Made by a program: the position numbers and the translations under genes
The notes under the pieces: model-generated
The model's database searches: none
The model's input: only the letters and a program-made list of their open reading frames with translations
What the model was told of the DNA's origin: nothing
In this document: in pieces, positions 1-11,756 of the stretch
Numbering within the stretch: position 1 is the stretch's first letter
Layout of the letters: the number at the start of each line of letters is the position of its first letter
NCBI GenBank assembly: GCA_948146395.1
Contig: OX411543.1
Coordinates: 26,180,026-26,244,025, forward strand
Direction: 5' to 3'
Length of the DNA stretch: 64,000 nt
Source: Fragum whitleyi
Taxonomy: Eukaryota > Mollusca > Bivalvia > Cardiida > Cardiidae

Positions 1-1913
1 TGGTCATTATTTATTTAAGCTTTTTTCATAAAAGGTCTGTCATCAGCTAATCTATGCCAGATATACAGGCCGAGTCAGAGACTTTTAAAGTTTTCTTTAA
101 TGAGTTGATCAATCCATGTCAAATGTAAAGGCTGTAGGGACTCAAAATTCTCAACAAAGCACCCCCCTCCCCCAAGATGCTCTGCACCTGGTGAATCTAC
201 AGTCATGATTTTAGCTAATTCAATTAATGTCCATAATTATGCTGATCATCCATACCAATTTTCAAGTCTGTAGGACTCCTGGTTCATTAGAAGAAGTTTA
301 AAGATTTCAAAAATGATCCAAAGTACTACCCCCTCCCCAAGACACTCAGCACCTGGTGACCCTACAGTCATGATTTTAGCTATTTTAATTAATGTCAATA
401 TATTGATCACCTATGACAATTTTCAAGTCTGTATGGTTCCCGATCCAGGAGAAGAATAAGGTTAAAGATTTCAAATTTGATCCAAAATACTTTCCCCTCC
501 CCCCTAATGCTCCGCATCTGGTGGCCCTACATTCATGATTTTAGCTATTTTATTTTAGATCCATATGCTTATCATCCATGCCAATATTGAAGTCTGTAGG
601 GCTCCTGGTTCATTAGAAGATGAAGGTTAAAGTTACAAAATTTTCACAAAAGTACTATCCCCTCCCCCCTGGTGCTCCGCACCTGGTGGCATTACAGTCA
701 TGATTTTAGCTATTTTTATTATGGTCTATGAGCTGATCCTCCGTGCCAATTTTTAAGTCTGTAGGGCTTGTGGTTCAGAAGAAGATGGAGGTTAAAGATT
801 ACAAAATTTTCACAAAAGTACTATCCCCTCCCCCCTGGTGCTCCGCACCTGGTGGCATTACAGTCATGATTTTAGCTATTTTTATTATGGTCTATGAGCT
901 GATCCTCCATGCCAATTTTTAAGTCTGTAGGGCTTGTGGTTCAGAAGAAGATGAAGGTTAAAGATAACAAAATTTTCACAAAAGTACTACCCCTCCCCCC
1001 TGGTGCTCCGCACCTGGTGGCATTACAGTCATGATTTTAGCTATTTTTATTAAAGTCTATGAGCTGATCCTCCATGTCAATTTTTAAGTCTGTAGGGCTT
1101 GTGGTTCAGAAGAAGAAGGTAAAATACTACAAAATTTTCACAAAAGTACTACCCTCTCCCCCCTGGTGCTCCGCACCTGGTGAATCTACAGTCATGATTT
1201 TAGCTATTTATATAAAGGTCCATATGCTGATCATCCATGCCAATATTCAAATCTGTCAGGCTCCTGGTTCAAAAGAAGAAGAAGGTTAAAGATTACAAAA
1301 TTTTCACAAAAGTACTACCCCCTCCCCCCTGGTGCTCCGCACCTGGCAGCCCAAAAGATATGATTTTAGCTATTTTTATTAAGGTCCATGAGCTGATCAT
1401 CCATGACAATTTTCAAGTCTGTAGGGCTTATGGTTCCAAAGAAGAAGAGGCTTAAAGTTTACAAAATTTACCCAGAGTACTACCCCCTCCCCCCTGGTGC
1501 TCCGCACCTGGTGGCCCAAAAGATATGATTTTAGCTATTTTGATTCAGGTCTATGAACTGATCATCCATGCCAAGTTTTAAGTCTGTAGGACTACTGGTT
1601 GAGAAGAAGAAGAATTTTAAAGATTTTCTTAAAATTTCACCTTTTGTTGCCATAGCAACCAGAGTTTTCCATGGATTTCAATTCTTTTAGCTATTTTTGA
1701 AGGGGACCACCTAAGCAACATTTCTGTAAAATTTGGTGTTAATTGGCCAAGTAGTTTAGGAGGAGATGTCGTTTAAAGAAATTGTTGACGGACGCCGGAC
1801 GACGGACGACGACCGACGACCGACGACCGACGACCGACGACCGACGGACGGACGCCGGAGGAAAGGTGATCACAATAGCTCACATGAGCACTTCGTGCTC
1901 AGGTGAGCTAAAA
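1..1913 (-). mobile_element. HINE-like minisatellite element, copy H1a (cut by window edge)
   Basis: Read on the minus strand, the element starts at about 1913 with TTTTAGCTCACCTGAGCAC, whose first ~30 nt form a strong hairpin around GTGCTCA. A GACGAC-type simple repeat follows (1785-1855), then a tandem array of ~165 bp units running to the window start. Each unit carries a C-rich tract (CCCCTCCCCCC) followed by TGGTGCTCCGCACCTGG. The 3' end lies outside the window. The same element recurs at 25386-27050 and 29604-31294. Short open frames inside units (for example 1074-1289 and 1237-1455) are array by-products. Family placement as a non-autonomous Helentron (HINE/pearl-like) is inferred from the architecture; no replication gene is seen. 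Confidence 0.75.
1785..1858. repeat. GACGAC/GACCGAC simple repeat
   Basis: A run of GACG/GACC/CGAC trinucleotide-like units sits just inside the 5' terminus of H1a. The matching position in 29604-31294 (31205-31240) has a shorter run, so this tract has changed length between copies. Confidence 0.8.
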
Positions 1914-1957
1914 ATGTTGAAAGTGGTGTTAAACTCCATTCAATCAATCAATCAACC
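1912..1957 (+). repeat. SINE 3' tail fragment
   Basis: GTTAAACTCCATTCAATCAA followed by repeated AATC units matches the 3' ends of the SINE copies at 57889-58172 (minus) and 17676-17885. Only the tail is present, directly abutting the H1a terminus, so the SINE body was probably displaced by that insertion or never copied. Confidence 0.6.
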
Positions 1958-2176
1958 TTCTCAGATTTTGCTTTGGAATAAAAAAATGAATGATTATCAG
2001 AAAATGGAAACCTCAAATAAAGGGAAAAAACAGGTGATGCTTTTTTCTTTGATAAATCAGACATCATCATAGCGCAGTCAGGACCCATCATACTGTCAAT
2101 CACTAAGTCCTGGGTTTGATCCCAAATAGTGACACAAATCCTTCAGATATTTATCTCTCACCAACCAGTTCATAAT

Positions 2177-2420
2177 TGAGTTTGTGCGTGAGATTTCCAA
2201 CAATTTCAAATATGCTCAAAGCAAAGACTCTGACCAGTCTGTGCATCTGCACAGTCTGGCCAGAGTCTTCACTGTGCATTTAGTAGTTAGACAAGGTCTT
2301 AAAGTATCTGTAGACCATCAAATAGCATTATACTTACAGTATGTGGCTGGCAACACTACTCAATTGTTGCACCTCAAGAACATTTCAATTTGTTGGAATT
2401 GTCACGCACAGGCTCAATTG
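2177..2420. mobile_element. MITE family F, copy 1
   Basis: Terminal inverted repeats read GAGtTTGTGCGTGAGATTTC at the left and the complement of GAGCCTGTGCGTGACAATTC at the right. A central palindrome TGTGCATCTGCACAG is flanked by AAGACTCTGACCAG and its complement. AATT flanks both ends and is a possible target duplication. Related copies lie at 7058-7297 and 7713-7950. The 79-codon frame across it is incidental. Confidence 0.65.
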
Positions 2421-2782
2421 TAAACCTTTGTTATTTTTTCAGACAATTTATTACAGAATTCCTGTAAATGAACCTAGACTGGCTTAAAGACATGAAACTA
2501 GAAGCATTTATTATGTTTACAAAATGATTTTTTCATAGAAATGATGAAATAATCATGTAAAACAGTGTAAGGAAAAGAGGCTGCCCGATGATCAACATGA
2601 AAATGTCAGCAAAACATTTGAGAAATTATACCCTGCTTTGTATGTTTAATTGTCAGTAAAGCAGAGTTTAACTTCCAAATTTTTGCAAAATATTCTCCAC
2701 CCTAAATTAAGGGCTTGCAGCACATACAAAATATATATGTTGACTTGGGTCATTGCTTTTTGCCTTCTTTTGAGAATTTTCG
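2421..2782. other. Non-coding, no recognised feature
   Basis: AT-rich sequence without a splice-bounded coding stretch or clear repeat termini. Confidence 0.5.
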
Positions 2783-2858
2783 GATTCAGCACAGAGCTAT
2801 TGCAAGTGCTTATAAATATATAGCACTTGCAATACTTTTTCCCCCGACTCCTCAAAAA
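2783..2858. mobile_element. Small hairpin MITE (family B2)
   Basis: CAGAGCTATTGCAAGTGC then TATAAATATA then GCACTTGCAATACTTTTTCC forms a hairpin. The CTATTGYAAGTGC arm recurs at 3246-3321, 37941-37967, 40566-40635 and 53930-53974. Confidence 0.6.
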
Positions 2859-3245
2859 GGAACTAGCAGCAGACATTTATCTTTTAATTTCCATCTTTAA
2901 ATTTGAAATAAATGTACTTTGAGAAAAGTGTTAACATTTAAAATGCTTCTGGGCCAATCTGTCAAGTGGGGGACTAAAGAGAAGTGGAGAACTTGATTGA
3001 TCAGGCACTGAGAGGGAATTAAACAGTCCAAGGTAATTTATTTGAATATTTTCATCCACTCTCTTTTTCAAGTAAAGTCTGGATTAATCTTAGTTTTTCA
3101 AACTGAAGCAAGACTTAATGTAGGGCAAAATTCACTATGATTACTGGATAAAAAGCACTTATGGTTGAATTTACATAACTTCAAAGTTTAAAAAATTCTA
3201 CATGTATTATCAATAGAATTATTGCTGTCAATTATTGTCAATACA

Positions 3246-3321
3246 TTTCAAGGGCGTCACAATAAACTATTGTAAGTGCCTATATATCTATAGAAACTTA
3301 CAATAGTTTTTAACAGACCCA
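3246..3321. mobile_element. Small hairpin MITE (family B2)
   Basis: AACTATTGTAAGTGCCTATA and the opposing TAGAAACTTACAATAGTTTT form a hairpin of about 20 bp arms. It is the same family as 40566-40635. Confidence 0.6.
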
Positions 3322-3481
3322 TTAATTTTGACATGATAAAGGGGACTCTTATTTAATTTTACATGTTTATGTGGTTCAATGGGAGCTGTAAACTTAGAAC
3401 AATTATAAGATAGAATTAAAATTCTACTAAAATAGAACCAAATTGTAAGATTAAATTTTGAACAGGTATAGACAAATCGGT

Positions 3482-3548
3482 GGCTCAGCCCAAAACAGTT
3501 GTAACTGCTTATATGTTTATAGGCAGTTACAACTGTTTCATGCTTAGG
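3482..3548. mobile_element. Small hairpin MITE (family B)
   Basis: GGCTCAGCCCAAAACAGTTG, TAACTGC, a short loop, GCAGTTACAACTGTTT and a degraded GGCTCAG-type end form a hairpin. Sisters lie at 17590-17661, 37039-37109 and 43527-43593. Confidence 0.65.
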
Positions 3549-3641
3549 TATCGAAATGAAATTTTAGGCAAAAACAATAAAATTTGTATCTAAAGGTAGA
3601 AAAAAAAAATTCTTTAAAAAACAAGGTATTACTTATAAAAT

Positions 3642-3712
3642 CTATATGGTTGTAATTACTTAGTGTTTTTTATGAATGTTTATAATTTCATTTTGCTGCA
3701 ACAGATAATGGT
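3642..3712 (+). repeat. Direct repeat, left member
   Basis: The stretch ending TATAATTTCATTTTGCTGCA ACAGAT...GGTTAATA recurs in the same orientation at about 5022-5092, so the two copies bracket ~1.3 kb. It could be a local duplication or the ends of an unrecognised element. Confidence 0.5.
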
Positions 3713-5021
3713 TAATAATAATCAAAGTGCTATCAGCACTGTAAATCGTACATCATTGAGAGTCTGGGATAGTGCAATAGTTCGCCAATCAAAAGGGCTC
3801 AAATTTGGACAATAAAAGTTGGTAAAATCTTTAAATTTGTGAGTTTTTTGTCTTAACACTCCATCTTTTCGAGGACATCGCCAGCTCATCCAACCTCGTG
3901 GGTCCGATTTTGAAAGTTTGCTGATTCGATAGCCCTCTGCTAGTCTAAATTATTTCTTAGCAGATTTTTACGTTGTTATAATGAGCACGCGCCAAGCTAA
4001 AAGCTTGTCTGTTAATATTATTCCTCTCTCTATAGAGTTTAAAAGCCTGTTTAGCAACAAACATTTTTCATTAAACTATTTACAATTTTGATTACCAACA
4101 TGTTTGTATTTCAAGCATTGGGTTTTCCCAAATACTGTAAATGCATTTTCCCTCAAGAAACACGTGAAATCGCCAACTATGCTATTTATATCTTTGGTTT
4201 CTGACAAATCGATTAAATCTAGCAGCACTCTATGATTATTCATGAGTTGTTCTAAATATAGATCGCTCTTACTGCTATCCTATACCAGGTTATCGTATGT
4301 TTTTGTCGGTTTATTTGTTGTTGAATAATTTTTCTTCATACTCAAATTTGAATTTAATGAAAATAGGATTGGAGCGTGATCAGAGTGCTCATTGAAATCA
4401 AATATTTCAAAATTACAAAATTATTCCTATTTGTTAACACATGCGAAAAAAAAAGTAAACTTCCCACGCTCCCTGTTTGAGTGCAGACGACTATTGACTA
4501 ATGATAAACAAGTTTATTGACACATTTTGAGCAGACGATGTCCATTTGCATCTATACCATGTGGTCTGAATTTACGCGTGGGTTTTGACCGAGTGATAAT
4601 CATAACAGAATTTGATTGGTTGTCAGCCCTACAACTGGTAAATGACCGTTCGAGAAAGTTCAGAGCAGTAATATTGTAAGTGCTACAAATTAATTATACA
4701 GTTAACCTATTGTACGTTTCAACTCCTTTACTCAACCGAAAATCTTGTTATAAACACTGAAAATACTAACTGGTAATTACTAAAAGCGAAAATTACATCA
4801 AATTTTGTATTAGCCTCTTCTCTATTTGTCGAAAAGTAAATAAGGTATAAACAAAGTTTGTAGATTGTGACTGAAAAGGCCGTTTCTTCGGTGTTTGAAA
4901 ACACATAATTTGGTTTGAACACATTGCTCAGAAGATAATGGTAAAAATGTAGTGGGTCAAACAGACTGGATTTCTGGAAAACGGTAGATATAAATCTACT
5001 GCTTCGCAGTATAAAAGCTAT
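3713..5021. other. Non-coding segment between direct repeats
   Basis: This segment has no splice-bounded coding exon and is somewhat richer in CG than its surroundings (for example near 3880-4010 and 4550-4660). The 116-codon minus frame at 4728-5078 has no recognisable motif and runs through a repeat copy, so I do not call it a gene. Confidence 0.4.
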
Positions 5022-5092
5022 ATATATGTAATTGATTAGGGATCTTTCATAAATGTATATAATTTCATTTTGCTGCAACAGATTTGGTTAAT
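5022..5092 (+). repeat. Direct repeat, right member
   Basis: This is the partner of 3642-3712, with the same TATAATTTCATTTTGCTGCA core followed by ACAGATTTGGTTAATA. Confidence 0.5.
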
Positions 5093-5366
5093 ACCATTAG
5101 ACATCAATTATTTACTTTGAAAAAAGGTCAAATTTATAAACCAAGAAAATTTATTGCAAACACCTGGAGGCAAATTTAACATTAAGTATGATACAAATTT
5201 TCATATATTTGTCAATTTGTATTCAAAAGGTACACTTTATACCATGAAATAATGGAGGCTTTGTATACTAACTTCTACCTTATATATACTGTAAACCAAA
5301 TTTTATTTTTGAGAGCATTTTTTTGCGATTATTTAAGTAACTGATTAAAATAAGAATATAGCTCAA

Positions 5367-5490
5367 TTTAAACCTTGTCCTGCTAAACCCATTTGTGCAG
5401 GAGGTATAGACAAAGATCAGACTGCACATAGTGTGCAGTCTGATTTCTGTCTTTACTGCCTCATTTTCCTTTTAAAATCAGAATAGTGTA
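5367..5490. mobile_element. piggyBac-like MITE family A, truncated
   Basis: TTTAAACCTTGTCCTGCTAA is followed by GGAGGTATAGACAAAGATCA and the palindrome CTGCACATAGTGTGCAGTC. The long half of the element is missing. Confidence 0.6.
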
Positions 5491-5943
5491 ATAATATACA
5501 TGACTGTATATATACATATTTCACAATCATTTAAATGATTGTTTAGAGGAAATTAACCCAAAATTTAAGGGCTAGGGGCAAAAAGGCATCACTTTTATTG
5601 ATATTTTTCTTCAGAAAATGAGTACCAAATCATAGCTGCCTATCCATGTTTGTTATAGCTCCACTGAGCGTTTATAGGAGAACTCCCTCTGTTAGCAGCA
5701 AAAAATATACTTAAATGTTTGTGTAAAAAATATTACATGATAAAGTCAATTGGGTTGTGTGATCTCATGACTTTTGTTTGATTCACTGTATTATATTGTC
5801 TTAGCTTGCATGATGACATGCAAAGTTTTTATTGCTCAATTTAAATCTAGCAAAAGTAGGGTAATTAGTGCAGATTAAGTTCTTGATGAAATGAAATAAT
5901 CTCCAGCTTAGTTTTAGGGCTTTAAAAATACCCCAAATATTAA

Positions 5944-6178
5944 CCCTTGTCATGCTAAATAAAAATCTTTGCAAAATAAAAGTAAAATCAAAGTGCTAAA
6001 AAAACTGGAAGTAATCAAATGTGAATGAGTATTGATTTTGGAAATGCATAACACCTTTCTAGTTTAAAAATAAAATGCAGGTGGTATTAACTAAGATCAG
6101 ACTGCACTTATGTGCAGGCTGATCTTTGTCTATACATCCTGTCAAAGCAGGAATATTTCGGGTTCGGCATGACAAGGG
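5944..6178. mobile_element. piggyBac-like MITE family A, intact
   Basis: The TIRs are CCCTTGTCATGCTAAATAAA and, at the right, the complement of CCCTTGTCATGCCGAACCCG. The element is flanked on both sides by TTAA (5940-5943 and 6179-6182). Internally it has AAGATCAGACTGCAC...GTGCAGGCTGATCTTTGTC. TTAA target duplication with 5'-CCCT ends is the known piggyBac superfamily pattern; assigning this element to it is inference. Confidence 0.8.
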
Positions 6179-6199
6179 TTAAATCAAAAATGCCTGTTG

Positions 6200-6800
6200 G
6201 CATATTCAATGTCTAGTTGGTTGCACCTCAGACTCCCAACCTTCAAATGCTGGGCTCACAGGTTCAATTGCTGCCAACATTTGTAACCCAGCAATTGGTG
6301 ATGATTTTTTATCCTATGTGGCATTGCAACCGAAGGCTGGATAAGGATTTCGTCTTTTTCCTGAATCTGTTCCATAGGGTTAATGAAAATTTTAGTGTTG
6401 GAAAGGCAACTTTTTGTCAAAATACAGGATATATTTGAAATTAAATGGCATTTGACTACAGGCCCAAAGGACCTACAACATGGTAGCTTACCATACCTCA
6501 CTAAAATCTGCAGGGTTGGTGTCTGTGTCAACCCTTGCCTATCACATAATTTATCTCTGAGAAAGTTCCTCTAAAAGTATGACAGACGATGGATTAGGGC
6601 ATTTAATTACAGGTCTGATAGACCTGCAACATGGTTACTTACCAGGCCTCCCTAAAATGCACAGGTCTTGGACCCCAGGACTGGTGTTTGTGTCGACCCC
6701 TGCCAACCATTTCATGTACAGTCCAGGGATCTTACATCCCAGTGATTTCTACACCATTAGTGAGCAAGATATAGTTATAAGATTGCAAAGATAGTGTACT
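6200..6800 (+). repeat. tRNA-like SINE remnants with internal duplication
   Basis: At 6213-6275, TAGTTGGTTGCACCTCAGAC and GGTTCAATTGC resemble pol III A and B boxes. Downstream, two related stretches repeat head to tail: about 6458-6560 (GGACCTACAACATGGTAGCT...GTGTCAACCC) and about 6606-6705 (AGACCTGCAACATGGTTACT...GTGTCGACCC). This looks like degraded SINE-derived sequence. The short open frames here share no residues with known families. Confidence 0.4.
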
Positions 6801-7015
6801 GTATTTCTCCTGTACCGTATTTCTCCTAGTAAATCTTCCCGAGAGCTATACATAATATTGTCAGGGAGCTCTTATTTAGTATGCATTTTCTGATTTAGAA
6901 AAAAGTTATTAAAAATGATGTCTTTCATGCCCTTTTCCCTTTAAATTTAGGTGAATTATTTAAATGATTGTTTAGAGGAAATTCATCTCAAATTAAAGAA
7001 GAAGTCTCAAAAAGT
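6801..7015. mobile_element. MITE family G fragment
   Basis: GTATTTCTCCTAGTAAATCT, GAGAGCTATACATAATATTG and GTTTAGAGGAAATTCATCTC are shared with 43170-43470 and (reversed) 29166-29456. Confidence 0.5.
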
Positions 7016-7057
7016 GCTTTTGTATCCTGAATGCAGAGATCAGGTTGAAAAGGAAAT

Positions 7058-7297
7058 GAGCCTATGCAAGACATTTGCAACAATTTGAAATGTTCCTGAG
7101 GTGCCAAAACTGAGAGGCTTAGACAGCCAAAAATTGTAAATATAAATCTACCTGATAGTCTACAGATACTTGGAGACCTTTTCTATGTATCAAGTGGAAA
7201 GTGAAGATTCTGGTCAGACTTTGCAGATGCACAGTGTGGTCAGAGTCTTTGCTTTGTACATATTTGATGTTGTTGGAATTCTCATGCACTGGTTCAA
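7058..7297. mobile_element. MITE family F, copy 2
   Basis: The left end is GAGCCTATGCAAGACATTTG and the right end TTGTTGGAATTCTCATGCAC. The central TGCAGATGCACAGTGTGGTC palindrome is retained. Confidence 0.55.
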
Positions 7298-7712
7298 ATG
7301 ATATCATTGTACTTAGTATTCTTTTTTACAAACTGCAGCACAGTAAAAACGAAGGAATTAACTTTGATTTGGCGATTTTTATCCAATCCAATTTTATTTC
7401 CCTGTGCGATTGATTGTCTCCTGTCTATCTGTGGAAACCTTCAATTTATTGATAAGATCATTTGATACTAAGTATTGATATATGACTTACAGTCATGCAA
7501 ACTTCATTGAGATATCTCAATGTAGATCCAACCCTGACTAAGGATGAATGAAAGGTGCAAACTGTTTGCAACTTTTACCACGCTATATTCTCAAAAACTG
7601 TTCCATTGATCAGCCATGTAAGACTTATATAAGCTGTTAAGAAATCAGGATTTTTAGGGACACTAATATTGCGAGTCTGAGACTCGATCACGAATGAGAA
7701 ACTACATTAAAA

Positions 7713-7950
7713 TGAGGCTGTGTGTGACATTTCCAAAAATTTCCAATGTTAGCCAACCAAAGACTGGCCAGCCTGTGCATTATGCACAGTTTGATAAGAG
7801 TCTTCACTTTGCTATTTGTAGACAGATTATGTCTAAAAGTCTCTTAAGACAGTCTGGTAATCTTCTTTTTAAACTATGTGGCTGTCTAAGCTGGTAAATT
7901 TTGGTCCTTTTTTGCCATGTCAAATTGTTGGAAACATCACACACAGGCTC
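7713..7950. mobile_element. MITE family F, copy 3
   Basis: GAGGCTGTGTGTGACATTTC at the left and GAAACATCACACACAGGCTC at the right form terminal inverted repeats around GCCTGTGCATTATGCACAG. It is the best preserved copy. Confidence 0.65.
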
Positions 7951-8257
7951 CATTGATTTTCAATAGAATAACCCTCACATAAGAGAAAAGGATTTTAAAA
8001 TCATTAAAAGTTAGTTACAATTTCAATCATTTGAAAGGAGTATCCCAGAAAATTATGACGGAGGAGATATGGGAGGGCCAGCTCTCATCAGAGGAGATAC
8101 GGTAAATTTTGATTTGGACTTCCAGCTAAAAAATTCTGGAACTGTGCATTACACAAAAGATAATGATGGATATGAAATTATGGATAACCTCATTATGGTT
8201 TTGGTCTCTGGGTCTCTAGAGACTAATAATATTTTATTGGTGGTGTGATTTCTATAA

Positions 8258-8505
8258 CCCTTGTCGTGATGAATTCAGAATATTCCTGCTTTGGCCGGAG
8301 GTATAGACAAAGATCAGTCTGCACATATGTGCAGTCTGATCTTAGTCTTTACCACCTGATGCTCCTTTTAAAACATGAAAAGTAAAAAAAATGTGTTTGT
8401 TTCTTCAAAATGAATATTTGCTCACAATTAGTACATCTAGTGCTTCCAGTACTTTGAATTTAATGAGATTTTGCCAATGATTTTTAGTTATCATGACAAA
8501 TACTA
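8258..8505. mobile_element. piggyBac-like MITE family A, degraded
   Basis: CCCTTGTCGTGATGAATTCA, GGTATAGACAAAGATCAGTC and TGCACATATGTGCAGTCTGA are present. The distal end is reduced to ATCATGACAAATAC. Confidence 0.6.
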
Positions 8506-9169
8506 AGCATATATCAAATTATTTAAAATGATTTAGTGAGCACAGGAGCACAGGATCAAATTGCTTAAATTTAGAAAAGTTATTAAGATATTGTTGCAAG
8601 ATAGAGTAATGAGAGAACCATCATATTTTTGTCCTTTAATAGTGTCCCTAATGAATCAGGGAAAGTCCTCCAATATTGATTTCAATGATCCACCTTAGAT
8701 GTCATGATTGATATATAAAAACTGTCCAGCAAGAATTAATTAAGGCTTAGGTATGAGTTTTACAGTACTTTTCTCATCCTTATTCTTGGGGCATGGAGAG
8801 ACCAATTTGGAGAAATAAATTGTACATGATGATTTCATTTTCTTAATAATCATTATTGTAAAATAATGAGCACAATTTTAGTGCCTATCAAATCTTTTTT
8901 GACTGGTTTCTTAACACAATCTTGTGGTAGATTCAGGATTTCTGAAACAAGTGTTGGAATAGATAAAAAGGTGGTTCTTTTTCCTACTATTACACTATTT
9001 TGATTGAATTTATGCATGAGAATGAAACAATGAGGCCATAAAAGGGGGGGGGGGCATTAGAACCACCTGACCCCCCTCTGGATCCACTACTGCATTCCCG
9101 AAGAATTCTGCATTTTCCTACTCACAAAAAAAGGACTTTACTATTTGAGAAATAGAGAAATAAATAGGA
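8506..9169. other. Non-coding, poly-G tract
   Basis: No gene is seen. An uninterrupted run of 12 G lies at 9042-9053 and is the only notable motif. Confidence 0.5.
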
Positions 9170-9385
9170 TGATTTGATCAATGATCATAACATCAAAACT
9201 ACACACGTAGGTACAATGATTTGATTATTCACCAATGCTCTAATCATAGAAAAGTGAAGCAGACAGAGGACATTTATCTTTTATCACAGTCCACATATTG
9301 CCTTTATCCTTTATATTCTAATTTGGTCATCTTCTGAGTATGTATAAATTTCAAAAATCCTTGTTACACCTATATATTTTATAAA
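9170..9385 (+). repeat. ~210 bp direct repeat, left member
   Basis: AATGATCATAACATCAAAAC at the start and GAGTATGTATAAATTTCAAA AATCC near the end are shared, in order and orientation, with 10262-10485. Confidence 0.6.
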
Positions 9386-10261
9386 GTCGACATTCTGTTA
9401 GTGGATTATCTTAGAACTTTAACAGGATGATGGTTTGGCCATAAAGAAGATTACTTATAAATGAGCCCCTGCGTGACATTTCCAACAATTTCATGTGTTC
9501 ATGATAAACAGAAGTTACGCAGCCCTGACAGCAACACAATGCAATAAGAAATATTCTCTGACCACCTGAACAATGAAGGGATCACCAGTCCTGTGGTGTT
9601 AGGAGTCGCGAGAGGGTCGGTGTCAACTTCTTTGTCCAGAGCATAACTCTGTTACCTTATGTTCAATTGACTTGAGACTTGGTAGTTATGTTCCTTTATG
9701 ATAATGTAGTACAGTGCACAAAAAGCTTAACTTTACTAAGTTTAACATAAGTTTTCTCCCTTGTTGTTTTTCATGCTTTAAAATCCAGTAGTGTAACAGG
9801 CGTATCTTTTGACAATTTTCCACCTAAATTGATTTTGTTTTGTTTGATGGTAATAATATAATTTCATGAAATTGAGCATAAAAACAACTATAAAAACAAA
9901 CAATGGTTGTGTTTTCATAATATTTACATAGAATTATTAAATCCAGCTTCAGGCTTGGATTATTTCATGGCTAAAAGAGCAGATACCGAAAACGAGAGAT
10001 TAAACTAATAAAAAGGGTTCATACTGATTGTCAGGCTCCCTGGGAATGATTTCCAGGTTATCTCTTAGAATTCAATTATCTTTTCAAGGTTTGTTTTTTT
10101 CATTTATAAAACAGATAATCAGGAAGTTTCCCGTCACTGGAAATGATTAAAATGGTACTACCGATATGCGAAATACCAGGAATACATTGTTAGCAAGGGC
10201 GTATCTACAATTACTCACATTACGCAAGTATATAATGGAATCATATTCCTCTTTTGAAAGA
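9386..10261. other. Non-coding, old repeat remnants
   Basis: The stretch at 9461-9530 is a 5' stub of MITE F (GTGACATTTCCAACAATTTC). The stretch at about 9618-9790 (TTTGTCCAGAGCATAACTCT...TTGTTTTTCATGC) is paralogous to sequence around 35535-35925 and supplies an uninterrupted version of the site where a MITE sits there. Confidence 0.5.
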
Positions 10262-10485
10262 TTTCTTTAATGAATGATCATAACATCAAAACTACCGCTT
10301 GTTCAAGCTGTAGTTACAGTGTTACGATTATTCACCAATGTTCAAATTCTTGAAAAGGGGAGCGGACGGAGCAAATTCATCTTTGTCAGAGCCTACATAC
10401 TAGTATCACCTTTATCTATGATATTCTATGTGATTTGCTTTCTGAGTGCGTATAAATTTAAAAATCCTAGTAACAGCAATGATTA
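10262..10485 (+). repeat. ~210 bp direct repeat, right member
   Basis: AATGATCATAACATCAAAAC and GCGTATAAATTTAAAAATCC match the copy at 9170-9385, about 1.1 kb upstream. Confidence 0.6.
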
Positions 10486-11623
10486 GGTTCTCCACCTTCC
10501 AATATATTACTGAGAGCAGCATATAATCCCATTCAAACAAATAATTGAATGATGAGGTTTATGAGTCCAGGATTCATTCAGAAATAAATGCACACCAATG
10601 AACTACAATGACCAAGAAGTAAAAATTCAATAAATACTGAACTCTCGATAAAAACTTGTATGAATACAGCAGTCAAACTTAACATTTAGTCCAATAGTCA
10701 TATTGATTCACGTTAGGCAAGCTGTTAGATGCAGCTTTTATTAGTTGTGAATTTCTTGTATGGAGTAATAATGTAAATGGCAAGTATTCATTAGGCATTT
10801 ACTATTTAATTACTTTATTGTGAATTTACAGAGTAATAATACAAGAATATCAAATGGCAAGTTTGCTGTAATCATTCACTTTAATAATCTTTTCTATCCC
10901 CAAATCCATAGATCTAACCATGCATATTGCTTTGCCTGTCTGTCTGTCTGTCTGAAAACATCATTATTGGCCATAAATTTAGATAGATAATCGATAGGGT
11001 GTTTATAATTGATATGTGTATTGCTTATCATAAGGCCTTCCAATGGATACCAAAAACAAGGTCAAGGTCATATATTGAACTACCAGTAAATATTTGCAAC
11101 TTGAAGAATTTTAATATTGGCCATATCTTTTGAATGATAAGCGACAAAATCTTCATATTTCACATTACTATTGTGACAAAATCTTGCTGTTGGTTCCAAT
11201 TTGTTCAAGGTCATCAGTCAAGGTCAATTTTCAGGGTCACATTTGTGTTAAAAGACAGTCAAGTGATTGTTATGTGACTATAGTAGCTGCTGTAGTTGTA
11301 AAAAAATAAAGAGGGTTAATTACTATAAGTTAAGTTTAATTCTATTTTGCTTCTGAATCCCATTTTTTTGTGTGTAAAATAACTTTCTAATAAAGCACCA
11401 TTTTAAAACAAAAGAAGACACCTGTCTATTTTCTTAACACCATTTTGTATTAAGGTGTCATTTATTCTGTCACTAGCTCAGTATACCATAATTTGAAAAA
11501 AGAAAACTATGTGTCTAATGCAAATTTTTTAAATAAACTTTCATCTTTAATTAAAACTAAAATATGAATGTGATCTGTCAGACATAAAGAGACCACCTAG
11601 TAACACTTTAAAGCATATTTATG
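10486..11623. other. Non-coding with TCTG microsatellite
   Basis: A short (TCTG)n tract lies at 10936-10955. CAAGGTCAAGGTCAT-type motifs follow at 11055-11240, typical of eroded copies of the T-run-inserted elements. No gene is seen. Confidence 0.45.
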
Positions 11624-11756
11624 TAATAAGTACTTAGTGTTTTGTATGAAAAAAATATCTTGCGAATTGATTATTTTTGAGGCTTTTCCGAGACAATTAT
11701 CAATTCCCACAACCTAGTTAGATATTTTTTCATACAATACACTAAGTATGTATTAC
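11624..11756. mobile_element. Palindromic MITE family D, copy 1
   Basis: AATAAGTACTTAGTGTTTTG at the left is the inverted counterpart of CAATACACTAAGTATGTATT at the right. The arms continue with AAAAAATATCT. The second copy is at 62566-62710. Confidence 0.7.

Noticed and set aside
1074..1455. 72-codon frames beginning MPIFKSVGLVVQKKKK, also at 25983-26201 (minus) and 30489-30873
   Set aside because: They follow the ~165 bp unit of the H1 array and owe their likeness to recent copying. No start context or domain is seen, and they recur only within the repeat.
1785..1858. CRISPR-like array
   Set aside because: The repeats are short, contiguous and spacerless; the ~165 bp arrays elsewhere are minisatellites in a eukaryotic genome.
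10274..10486. 70-codon frame with a hydrophobic stretch
   Set aside because: It lies in one member of a direct repeat; the paralogue at 9170-9385 does not keep the frame.
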